Positions 24,601 through 35,333 of a stretch of DNA of 64,000 nucleotides are shown piece after piece. The first letter of the stretch is position 1. The number at the start of each line of letters is the position of its first letter. The notes beneath the pieces were generated by a model. The model was not told the origin of the DNA and ran no database searches. It worked only from the letters and a program-made list of their open reading frames with translations. A program made the translations under genes and the position numbers. This DNA comes from Pithys albifrons albifrons. Taxonomy: Eukaryota; Chordata; Aves; Passeriformes; Thamnophilidae. Location of the stretch: NCBI RefSeq assembly GCF_047495875.1, contig NC_092474.1:16157851-16221850 (forward strand). Direction: 5' to 3'.

Positions 24601-27600
24601 TCCCAGGGAAGAGGCTCCCAGGAAAGAAAGCGATTGTTCCATTTCTAGGGTTAATCGGGCTCCATCATTGGCACCTGAGAGCCCAAGGTTGCCTCCTATA
24701 CCCTGGGCGCAAAGCTCGACCATGCGTGCTACGTGAGGGTCCGGGAAATTGCTGTTTCTCATTCCAGAGTTCCAGACCGATGAAGATTCCTCTCTGGGAA
24801 AAGGTGTCAGGACAGAAAGCGATGGTTCCTTTTCTAGTAGTAATGGGGACCCATCTTTGGCACCTGAGAGCCCAAGGCTGCCCCCTTTTCCCTGAGCGCA
24901 AAGCTCAACGGTGCGTGCCACTTGCGGGTCCAGGAATGTGCTGTTTCTCATCCCAGAATTCGAGGCCGATGAAGATTTCTCCCAGGGAACAGGTGCCAGG
25001 GCAGAAAGCAATTGTGCCTTTTCTAGGGTTAATGGGGCCCCAAAATTGACACCTGAGAGCCCAAGGCTGCCACCTTTTCCCTGGGCGCAAAGCTCGACGG
25101 AGCGTTCCACGTGCGGGTCCGGGAAAGTGCCATTTTTCAGCCCAGAATTCCAGACCTATGAAGATTCCGCAGAGGGAAAAGGTACCAGGAGACAAAGCCA
25201 TTGTGTATTTTGTAATACTAATTGGGCCCCATCATTGCCACCTGTGAGCCCAAGGCTGCCACCTTTTCCCTGGGTGCAAAGCTCAACGGTGCATACCCTG
25301 TGCGGGTCCGGGAAAGGGCCGTTTTTCAGCCCAGAATTCCAGACAGAAGTCGATTCCTCTCTGGGAAAAGGTGTCAGGACAGAAAGCCATTGTGCCTTTT
25401 CTAGGGGTAATGGGGCCCCATCTTTGGCACCTGAGAGCCCAAGGCTGCCACCTTTTCCCTGGGCGCAAATGTCGACGGCGCGTACCACTTGCAAGTCCGG
25501 GAATGTGCCCTTTCTCCCCCCAGAATTCCAGGCCAGCGAAGATTTCTCCCTGGGAAAAGGTGTCAGGACAGAAAGCCATTGTGCCTTTTCTAGGGTTAAT
25601 GGGCCCCAAAATTGGCAGCTGAGAGCCCAGGGCTGCCACCTTTTCCCTGGGCACAAATCTCGACGGTGCGTGCCACATGCGGATAAGGGAAAGAGCCGTT
25701 TTCAGCCCAGAATTCCAGACCAATGAAGATTCCACCCTGGGAAAAGGTGCCAGGACAGAAAGCGATTGTTCTTTTTCTAGGGGTAATGGGGCCCCATCAT
25801 TGGCACCTGAGAGCCCAAGGCTGCCACTTTTTGCCTGGGCACAAAGCTCGACGGTGCGTTCCACTTGCAGGTCCGGGGAAGTGCCGTTTTTCAGTCCAGA
25901 ATTCCAGACGGACGAAAATTCCTCCCTGGGAAAAGGGCCAGGACAGAAAGCGATTGTTATTTATCTAGTGTTAACGAGGACCCATCATTGGCACCTGAGA
26001 GCCCAAGGCGGTCACCTCTTCCCTGGGCGCAAGGCTAGATGGTGCCTGCCACGTGCAGGTCAGAGAAAGTGCTTTGTTCAGCCCAGGATTCCAGACGGCT
26101 GACGACTCCTCCCAGGGAAAAGGCTCCCAGGGCAGAAAGCGATTGTTCCATTTCTAGTGTTAATGGGGGCCCGTCATTGGCATCTGAGAGCCAGAGGTTG
26201 CCTCCTTTTCCCTGGGCGCAAAGCACGACAGTGCGTGCCACGTGCTGGTCCCAGAAAGTGCGATTTTACAGCCCAGAATTCCAGACCAATGAAGACTCCT
26301 CCCAGGGAAAAGGTGCCAGGACAGAAAGCCATTGTGCTTTTTGTAAAGGTAATGGGGTCCCATCATTGGCACCTGAGAACCCAAGACTGCCACCTTTTCC
26401 CTGGACGCAAAGCTCGATGGTGCGTTCCACTTGCGGGTCCAGGAAAGTGCCGATTCTCAGACCAGAATTCCAAACTGCTGAAGATTCCTCCCTGGGAAAA
26501 GGTGCCAGGACAGAAAGCCATTGTGCCTTTTGTAGGGGTAATGGGGCACCATCATTGGCACCTGAGAGCCCAAGGCTGCCCCCTTTTCCCTGGGCGCAAA
26601 GTTCGACAGTGTGTACCTTGTGCGGGTTTGGGCCAGTTCCATTTTTGAACCCAGATTTCCAGACGGACGAAGATTCCTCTCTGGGAAAAGGTGTCAGGAC
26701 AGAAAGCAAGTGTTATTTTTCTAGTGTTAACGGGGCCCCATCATTGGCACCTGAGAGCCCAAGGCTGCCACCTTTTGCCTGGGCGCAAATGTCGACGGCG
26801 CGTGCCACTCTCAAGTCTGGGAATGTGCCATTTCTCATCCCAGAATTCCAGGCCAGTGAAGATTTCTCCCTGGGAAAAAGTGCCAGGACAGAAAGCGATG
26901 GTGCCTTTTCTAGGGTTAATGGGGCCTCAAAATTGGCAGCTGAGAGCCCAGGGCTGCCACCTTTTCCCTGGGCGCAAAGCTCGACAGTGCGTGCCACATG
27001 CGGGTAAGGGAAAGAGCCGTTTTCAGCCCAGAATTCCAGACCAATGAAGATTCCTCCCTGGGAAAAGGTGCCAGGACAGAAAGCCATTGTTCTTTTTCTA
27101 GGGGTAATGGGGCCCCATCATTGGCACCTGAGAGCCCAAGGCTGCCACCTTTTCCCTGGGCACAAAGCTCGACGGTGCGTTCCACTTGCAGGTCCAGGGA
27201 AATGCAATTTTTCAGCCCAGAATTCCAGACGGACGAAAATTCCTCCCAGGGAAAAGGTGCCAGGACAGAAAGCGATTGTTATTTATCTAGTGTTAACGGG
27301 GACCCATCGTTGGCACCTGAGAGCCCAAGGCTGCCACCTTTTCCCTGGGCGCAAAGCTCGACGGTGTGTACCTTGTGCGGGTTTGGGCCAGTGCCATTTT
27401 TGAACCCAGATTTCCAGATGGACGAAGATTCCTCCCTGGGAAAAGGTGCCAGGACAGAAAGCAAGTGTTATTTTTCTAGTGTTAACGGGGCCCCATCATT
27501 GGCACCTGAGAGCCCAAGGCTGCCACCTTTTCCCTGGGCGCAAATGTCGACGGCGCGCGCCACTTGCGGGTCCGGGGAAGTGCCATTTTTCAGCCCAGAA

Positions 27601-28300
27601 TTCCAGACGGATGAAGACACCTCCCAGGGAAAAGGTGCCAGGTCAGAAATCCAATTGTCCTTTTCTAGTGTCAATCGCGCCCCATCATTGGCACCTCAGA
27701 GTTCAAGGCTGCCACCTTTTCCCTGGGTGCAAAGCTCGACGGTGCATACCCTGTGCGGATCCGGGAAAGGGCCGTTTTTCAGCGCAGAATTCCAGACGGA
27801 AGTCGATTCCTCTCTGGGAAAAGGTGTCAGGACAGAAAGTCATTGTGCCTTTTCTAGGGGTAATGGGACCTCATCTTTGGCACCTGAGAGCCCAAGGCTG
27901 CCACCTTTTCCCTGAGCGCAAATGTCGACGGCGCGTGCCACTTGCAAGTCCGGGAATGTGCCGTTTCTCATCCCAGAATTCCAGGCAAGCGAAGATTTCT
28001 CCCCGGGAAAAGGTGCCAGGACAGAAAGCGATTGTGCCTTTTCTAGGGTTAATGGGGCCCCAAAATTGGCAGCTGAGAGCCCAGGGCTGCCACCTTTTCC
28101 CTGGACGCAAAGCTCGACGGTGCGTGCCACATGCGGGTAAGGGAAAGAGGCGTTTTCAGCCCAGAATTCCAGACCGAAGAAGATTCCTCCCAGGGAAAAG
28201 GTGCCAGGACAGAAAGCGATTGTTCTTTTTCTCAGGGTAATGGGGCCCTATCATTGGCACCTGAGAGCCCAAGGCTGCCACCTTTTGCCTGGGCGCAAAG
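12601..28300 (+). repeat. Satellite A: irregular HOR domain
   Basis: The monomer subtypes of the 24-mer are reshuffled here in shorter, variable blocks. The marker monomer (TAGATGGTGCCTGCCAC) recurs near 13,382, 14,891, 16,592, 17,914, 19,992, 20,748, 23,393, 23,960 and 26,037. Its intervals of 1,509, 1,701, 1,322, 2,078, 756, 2,645, 567 and 2,077 bp are all close to whole multiples of 189 (8, 9, 7, 11, 4, 14, 3, 11). Another recurring subtype, GCGGGTAAGGGAAAGAGCCG, is seen near 14,530, 19,634, 21,525, 22,850 and 27,000. Integral spacing with variable block length is what repeated unequal exchange in register produces. Confidence 0.85.
27245..27349. other. Example of the inverted-repeat arms in a Satellite A monomer
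   Basis: CCCAGGGAAAAGGTGCCA at 27,245-27,262 is complementary, with one mismatch, to TGCCACCTTTTCCCTGGG at 27,332-27,349, leaving a 69-nt loop. A shorter perfect pair, AGGTGCCA (27,255-27,262) and TGGCACCT (27,311-27,318), is nested inside. The arms recur in most Satellite A monomers and could form hairpins in single-stranded DNA or RNA. Confidence 0.75.
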
Positions 28301-31300
28301 CTCGATGGTGCGTTCCACTTGCAGGTCCGGGGAAGTGCCGTTTTTCAGCCCAGAATTCCAGACGGACGAAAATTCCTCCCTGGGAAAAGTTGCCAGGACA
28401 GAAAGCGATTGTGCTTTTTCTAAGGTTAATGGGGCCCCAAAAATGTCACCTGAGAGCCCAAGGCTGCCACCTTTGCCCTGGGCGAAACGCTCGACGGTGC
28501 GTACCTTGTGTGAGTCTGTGGAAGTACCGATTTTCAGCCCAAAAATCCAGACGAACGAAGATTCCTCCCAGGGAAAAGGTGCCAGGACAGAATGCCATTG
28601 TTCTTTTTCTAGGGGTAATGGGGCTCCATCATTGGCACCTGAGAGCCCAAGGCTGCCACCTTTTGCCTGGGCACAAAGCTCGACGGTGCGTTCCACTTGC
28701 AGGTCCGGGGAAGTGCCGTTTTTCAGCCCAGAATTCCAGAGAAACGAAGATTCCTCTCACGGAAAAGGTGCCAGGACAGAAAGCGATTGTTCCTTTTCTA
28801 GGGTTAATGGGGCTCCATCATTGACACCTGAGAGCCCAAGGCTGCCACGTTTTCCCTGGGCGCAAAGCTTGACGGTGCTTGCCACGTGCGGGTCCGGGAA
28901 AGTGCCGTTTTTCAGCCCAGAATTCTAGAGAGATGAAGATACCTCCCAGGGAAAAAGTGCAAGGACTGAAAGCAATTGCTCCATTTCTAGGGTTAATGGC
29001 ACCACACCACTGGCATGTGAGTTCCCAAGGCCGCCAACTTTTCTCTGGCCGCAAAGCTCGACCCTGTGTGCCACGTGTGGGTCAGGGAAACTGTGGTTTC
29101 ACAGCCCACAATTCCAGACAGTTGAAGATACCTCCCTGGGAAAAGGTACCAGGACAGTAAGCAATTGGACCTTTTCTAGGGTGAATGGGGCCCCATCATT
29201 GGCACCTGAGAGCCCAAGGCTGCCACCTTTTCCCTGGGCAATAAGCTCGATCGTGCGTGCCACGTGCGGATCCAGGAAAGTGCTGTTTTTCAGCCCAGAA
29301 TTCCAGACGGACGAAGATCCCTCCCACGGAGAAGGTGCCAGTGAAGAAAGCCATTGTTCCTTTTCTAGGGTTAATGGGGCCCCATCATTGGCACCTGAGA
29401 GCCCAAGTCTGCCACCTTTTCCCTGGGCGCAAAGCTCGACTGTGCGTGATACTTGCGGGTCCGGCAAATTGCGTTTTTCATCCCAGAATTCCAAACGAAT
29501 GATGATTACTCCCTGGGATAACCTGCCAGGAAAGAACGTGAATGTTACTTTTCTAGGGTTAAAGGGGCCCCTTCATTGGCACCTGAGAGCCCAAGTCTGC
29601 CACCTTTTCCCTGGGTGCAAAGCTCGACTGTGCGTACCTTGTGTGAGTCAGGGAAAGTTCCGTTTCTCATCCCAGAATTCCAGACCAATGAAGATTCCTC
29701 CCTGGGAAAAGGTGCCAGGACAGAAAGCAATTGTGCCTTTTCTAGGGTTAATTTGGACCCATCATTGGCACCTGAGAGCCCAAGGCTACCACAATTTTCC
29801 TGGGCGCAATATCAATGGTGCGTGCCACGTGTGGGTCGGGAAAAGTTCCATTTTTCAGCCCAGAATTCCAGACGGACCAAGATTCCTCCCAGGGAAAAGT
29901 TCCAGGAGAGAAAGTGATTGTTCCTTTTCTAAGGTTAATGGGGCCCCATCATTGGCACCTGAGAGGCCAAGGCTGACACCTTTTCCCTGGGAAATAAGCT
30001 CGACGGTGCGTATTTTTGCGGCTCCAGGAAAGTGCCGATTGTCAGCCCAGAATTCCAGACGGACGAAGATTCCTCCCAGGGAAGAGCTGTCAGGACGGAA
30101 AGCGATTGTTCCTTTTCTAGGGTTAATGGGGCCCCATCAGTGACACACGAGAGCCCAAGGCTGCCACCTTTTCCCTGGGCGCATAGCTAGACGGTGCCTA
30201 CAACTTGCGGGTGTGGAAAAGTGCTGTTTTTCAGACGAGAATTCCAGACGGACGAAGATTCCTCCCAGGGAAAATGTGCCAGCACGGAAAGCGATTGTGC
30301 CTTTTCTAGGGGAAATGGGGCCCCATCATTGGCACCTGAGAGCCCATTGCTGCCACCTTTTCCCTGGGTGCAAATCTCGACAGTGCGTTCCTTCTGCGGG
30401 TCCGGGAAAGTTCCGTAACTCATCCCAGAATTCCAGACTGATGAAGATTCCTCAGAGGGAAAAGGTGCCAGGACACAAAGTCATTGTGTATTTTGTAAAG
30501 GTAATGGGGCCCCATCATTGGCAGCTGAGAGCCCAAGGCTGCCACCTTTTCCCTGGTCACAAAGCTCGATGGTGCATATTTGTGCGGGTCCAGGAAAGTG
30601 CCGATTTTCAGCCCAGAATTCCAGACGGATGGAGATTCCTCCCAGGGAAAGGCGGTCAGAATAGAAAGGGATTGTGCCTTTTCTAGGGTTATTGGGGCCC
30701 CATCATTGTCAGCTGAGAAGCCCAAGGTTGCCACCTTTTCCCTGGGCGCATATCTCAACTGTGCGTGCCAGGTGCGGGTCAGGGAAAGTGCCACTTTTCA
30801 TCCCAGAATTCCAGACGGCCGATTATTCCTCCCTGGGAAAAATGCCAGGACAAAGCAATTGTATCTTTTCTAGGGTTAATGGGGCCCCATCATTGGAACC
30901 CGAGAGCCCAAGGGTTCCACCATTGTCCTGGGCGCAAAGCTAGACCGTGCATGCCACGTGCGGGTCAGGGAATGTGCCGTTTCTCAGTGCAGAATTCCAG
31001 ACCGATAACGATTCCTTCCTGGGAAAACGAGCCAGGACAGAAGGGGATTGGACCTTTTCTAGGGTTAATGGGGCCCCATCATTGGAACCCGAGAGCCTAA
31101 GGCTTCCAATTTTTCCCTGGGCGCAAACTTGACCGTGCGTACCTTCTGCGGGTCAGGGAAAGTTCAGTTTCTCAGCCCAGAATTCCAGACGGACGAAGAT
31201 TCCTCCCAGGGAAAAGCTGCCAGGACTGAAAGCCATTGTGTCTTTTCTAGTCTTAATGGGGCCCCATCATTGGCACCTGAGAGCCCAAGGCAGCCTCCTT

Positions 31301-33811
31301 TACCCTTGGCGTGACGCTCGACGGTGCATGCTACGTGAGGGTCTGGGAATGTGGCATTTTTCAGTCCAGAATTCCAGACCAGTGAAGATTCCTCCCAGGG
31401 AAAAGTTGCCAGGACACAAAGCCATTGACCATTCTGTAAAGGTAATGGGGTCCCATCATTGGCACCTCAGAGCCCAAGACTGCCACTTTTTCCCTGGGCG
31501 CAAGCTTGACGGTGCGTGCCACATGCGGGTAAGGGAAAGAGCCGTTTTCAGCCCAGAATTCCAGACCGATGAAGATTCCTGCCAGGGAAAAGGTGCCAGG
31601 ACAGAAAGCGATTGTTCCTTTTCTAGGGGTAATGGGGGTCCATCATTGGCACGTGAGAGCCCAAAGCTGCCACCTTTACCCAGGTTGCAATACTCGACGG
31701 TGCATAGTTGTGCGGGTCAGGGATAGTGCCGTTTTTTCAGCCCAGAATTCCAGACCGATGAAGATTCCTCAGAGGGAAAAGGTGCCAGGACACAAAGCCA
31801 TTGTGTATTTTGTAAAGGTAATGGGGCCCCATCATTGGCACCTGAGAGCCCAAGACTGCCACCTATTCCCTGGTCGCAAAGCTCGATGGTCCAGGAAAGT
31901 GCCGATTTTCATCCCAGAATTCCAGACGGATGAAGATTACTCCCCGGGAAAAGGTGTCAGGACAGAAAGCGATTTTTACATTTCTTGGGTTAATGGGGCC
32001 CCATCATTGGCACCTGAGAGTCCAAGGCCCCCATTTTTTCCCTGGGCGTAAAGCTGGATGGTGCATGCCACATGCTCTTTTTTAAGCTCAGAATTCCAGA
32101 CAGACAAAGATTCCTCCCTGGGAAAAGGTGGCAGGACAGATAGGGATTGTTCCATTTCTTGTGTTAATACGGCCCCTTCGTTGACTCCTGATAGCCCAAG
32201 GCTGCCACCTTTTCCCTGGGCTCAAGCTCGACGGAGTGTGCCAGCGGCGGGTAAGGGTAGATGCTGTTTTTCAGCCCAGATTTCCAGAATGACGAAGATT
32301 ACTCATATGGAAAACGTTCCGGGACAGAAAGCGATTGTTCCAGTTCTAGGGTAAATGCGGCCCTCTCATTGCCACATGACAGCCCAAGGCTGTCACCTTT
32401 TCCCTGGGCTCAAAGGTCAATGGAGTGTGCCAGGTGGGGGTCCGGGAAAGTGCCGTTTCTCAGCCCAGAATTCCAGATGGACGAGGATTACTGCTAGGGA
32501 AAAAAGTGCCAGGACAGAAAGTGATTGTTCCTTTTCTAGGGTTATTCGGCCCCATCATTGGCACTTGAGAGCCTATGCTGCCACCTTTTCCCTCGGTGAG
32601 CACCCCAACGGTCCCTGTCACATGCGGGTTTTTAAAGCCAGAATTTCAGAAAAATGAACATTCTTCCCTTGGAAATCGTGCCAGGACAGAAAGCGATTCT
32701 TTTTTTTCTAGGGTTAATGCGGACCCATCTTAGGCACCTGAGAACCCAAGGCTGCCACCTTTTCCCTGGGCTCAAAGCTCGACAGTGCGGGCGAGGTGTG
32801 GGTCTGGGAAAGTTCCAGTTTTCAGCCCAGAATTGCAGAGGGCCCAAGATTCCTCCCAGGGAAAAGGTGCCAGGACAGAAAGGGATTGTGCCTTTTCTAG
32901 GAGTAATGGGGCCCCATCATTGCCACCTCAGAGCCTAAGACTGCCACCTTTTCCCTGGGCCCAAAGCTTGAAGGAGCGTGCCAAGTGCGGGTACGGGAAT
33001 GTGCCGATTTTCTGCCCAGAATTCCAGATGGCCCAAGACTCCTCCCAGGGAAAAGGTGCTGGGACAGAAAACGATTCTGCCTTTTCTATGAGTAATTGGG
33101 CCCATCATTGGCACCTGAGAGCCCAAGGCTGCTACCTTTTCCCTGGGCTCAAAGCTCAACGGAGCGTGCCAAGTGCGGGTGAGGGAAAGTGCCGTGTTTC
33201 AGCCCAGAATTCCTTACGGACGAAGATTCCTCCCAGGGAAAAGGTGCCAGGACACAAAGCAATTGTGCCTTTTCTAATGTTAATGCAGCCCCACATTTGG
33301 CACCAGGGAGTCCCAGGCTGCCACCTCTTCCATGGGCTCAAAGCTCGACGGAGCGTGTCAGTTGCGGGTCAGGGAAAGTGCCCTTTATCAGCGCAGAATT
33401 CCAGGAGGTTTAAGATTCTACCCTGGGATAAAGTTCCAAGACAGAAAGCGATTTTTCCATTTCTGGGTTTAAGGCGCCCAATCATTGGCGCTTGAGAGCC
33501 CAAGGCTGCCACCTTTTCCCTGGCCTCAAAGCTCGACGGAGTGTGCCAGGTGCGGTTCTGAGAAAGCGTAATTTTTCAGCCCAGATTTCCAGAAAAACCA
33601 AGATTCCTCCCTACGAAAAGGTGCCAGGACAGAAAGCGTTTGTTCCTTTTCTAGGGCTAATGGGGCCTCATCATTTGACACCCGACAGCCGAAGGCTGCC
33701 ACCTTTTCCCTGGGCGCACAGCCCGACGGTGGGTGTCACATGCGGTTTTTTCAGCCCAGAATTCCAGATGGACGATGATTCCTCCCTGGGAAAAGGTGCC
33801 AGGATGGAAAG
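28301..33811 (+). repeat. Satellite A: diverged monomers without HOR, plus orientation
   Basis: The 189-bp period continues, but monomers differ from each other much more than to the left, and no long block repeats. New variants appear, such as CTGGGCTCAAAGCTCGACGG from about 32,220. Some units are shortened where the usual GTCCGGGAAAGTGCCG stretch is missing, near 32,070 (CATGCTCTTTTTTAAGC), 32,620 and 33,742 (CATGCGGTTTTTTCAGCC). The marker and TAAGGGAAAGAGCCG subtypes become rare. This looks like an older, non-homogenised part of the array. Confidence 0.85.
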
Positions 33812-33820
33812 CACTTTTCC
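33806..33820. other. Satellite A orientation switch (inversion junction)
   Basis: Left of this point the unit reads GGTGCCAGGATGGAAAGC in the plus orientation. From 33,811 it reads GCACTTTTCCAGACCCACAC, which is the reverse complement of the GTGTGGGTCTGGGAAAGTGC part of the monomer. The two sides share only the bases GC at 33,811-33,812. The switch falls at different positions of the monomer on the two sides, so the centre is not a perfect palindrome. Short microhomology suggests end joining or template switching (inference). Confidence 0.9.
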
Positions 33821-35333
33821 AGACCCACACGTGGCAGGCTCCGTCGAGCTTTGTTCCCAGTGAAAAGGTGGCAGGCTTGGGCTGTCAGGTGCCAATGAAG
33901 GGGCCCCATTAATCCTTAGAAAAGGAACAATCGCTTTCTGTCCTGGCACATTTTCCCTTGGTGGAATCTTGGTTCGTCTGGAATTCTGGGCTGAAAAACC
34001 TGCACCTGGCACGCTCCGTCGGGCTTTGCGCCCAGGGAAAATGTTGAGGCCTTGGACTCTCAGGTGCCAATGATGGGGCCCCATTAACCCAAGAAATGTA
34101 AAAATTGCTTTCTATCCTGGCACCTTTTCCCTGGGAGGAATCTTCGTCCGTCTGGAAATCTGGGCTGAAAAAGCGCACTTTCCCTTACTCGCACTTCCCA
34201 CGCTCCGTCGAGCTTTGCGCCCAGTGAAAAGGTGGCAGTCTTGGGCTCTTAGGTGCCAATGATGGGGCCCCATTAACCCTAGAAAAGGAACAATCACTTT
34301 CTGTCCTGGCACCTTTTCGTTGGGAGGAATCTTCGTCTGTCTGGAATTCTGGGCTGAAAAACAGCACTGTCCCGGACCCGCACTTGGCACGCTCCGTCGA
34401 GCTTTGAGGCTAGGGAAAAGGTGGCAGCCTTGGGCTCTCAGCTGTCAATGATAGGGCCCCAATACCCTTAGAAAAGGCACAATCGCTTTCTATCCTGGCA
34501 CGTTTTTTTCCAGGGAGTAATAATCGTCCGTCTGGAATTCTGGGCTGAAAAAACTGCATGTGGCACGCAACGTCGGGCTTTGCACCCAAAGGTGGCAGCC
34601 TTGGGCTCTCAGGTGCTAATGATGGGGCCCCATTAACCCTAGAAAAGGAACAAACGCTTTCTGTCCTGGCACGTTTTCCCAGGGAGGAATCTTGGTTTGT
34701 CTGGAAATCTGGGCTGAAAAATTACGCTTTCCCTGACCCGCACCTGGCACGCTCCGTTGTGCTTTGAGCCCAGGGAAAAGGTGGCAGCCTTGGGCTCTCA
34801 GGTTCCAAAAGTGGGGCCCCATTAACACTAGAAGAGGAACAATCGCTTTCTGTCCTAGCACATTTTCCCTGGGAGGAATCTTCATCCGTCTGGAAATCTG
34901 GTCTGAAAAACCCGCAAACGGCACGCACTGTCGGGCTTTGCGTCCAGGAAAAGGTGACAGCCTTGGCCTCTCAGGTGCCAATGAGGGGGCCCCATTAACC
35001 CTAGACCTGAAACACTCGCTTTCTGTCCTGGCACCTTTTTCCTGGGAGGAATCTTCATCCATCTGGAATTCTGGGATGAAAAACTGCATTTGCCGGACCA
35101 GCGCATGGCATGCACCGTCGAGGCTTGAGCCCAGGGAAAAGGTGGCAGCCTTGGGGTCTCAGCTACCAGTGATGGGGCCCCATTTTCTTAGAAAAGGCAC
35201 AATGGCTTTCTGCCCTGGCACCTTTTCCCAGGGAGGAATCATCGTCCGTCTGGAATTCTGGGCTGAAAAAACCGCATGTGGCATGCACCGTCGGGCTTTG
35301 CGCCCAGGGAAAAGGTGGCAGCCTTCGGCTCTC
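33812..35333 (-). repeat. Satellite A: diverged monomers, minus orientation
   Basis: About eight diverged monomers next to the inversion point, several of them shortened by roughly 15 bp where the sequence runs GCTGAAAAAACC straight into GCA(T/C)GTGGCACGC (near 34,000, 34,550, 34,910 and 35,270). The same shortened variant occurs on the plus side near 32.07, 32.62 and 33.74 kb. Both flanks of the inversion therefore belong to one old subfamily. Confidence 0.8.

Larger units (their letters stand above)
1..33811 (+). repeat. Satellite A array, plus orientation (189-bp monomer)
   Basis: A head-to-tail tandem array with no interruption. The phrase TGGCACCTGAGAGCCCAAG (or its variant with GGCAGCTGAG) starts at 481, 670 and 859, exactly 189 bp apart, and it recurs across the block. 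Each monomer typically holds, in order, a GAATTC site (CCAGAATTCCAG), CCCAGGGAAAAGGTGCCA, a TCTAGGGTTAATGGGG stretch, the 12-bp palindrome ATGGGGCCCCAT, TGCCACCTTTTCCCTGGG and GCTCGACGGTGCGT. The plus orientation is defined here by these phrases. The array is already under way at base 1, so its left end lies outside the window. No promoter, splice structure or gene is seen inside it. Long open frames are present in several frames because 189 is divisible by three. Confidence 0.97.

Noticed and set aside
27245..27349. The 189-bp monomer as an inverted dimer of a unit of about 94 bp
   Set aside because: Complementarity is convincing only for the 18-bp arms. Sequence on either side of the arms does not align as an inverted duplicate.
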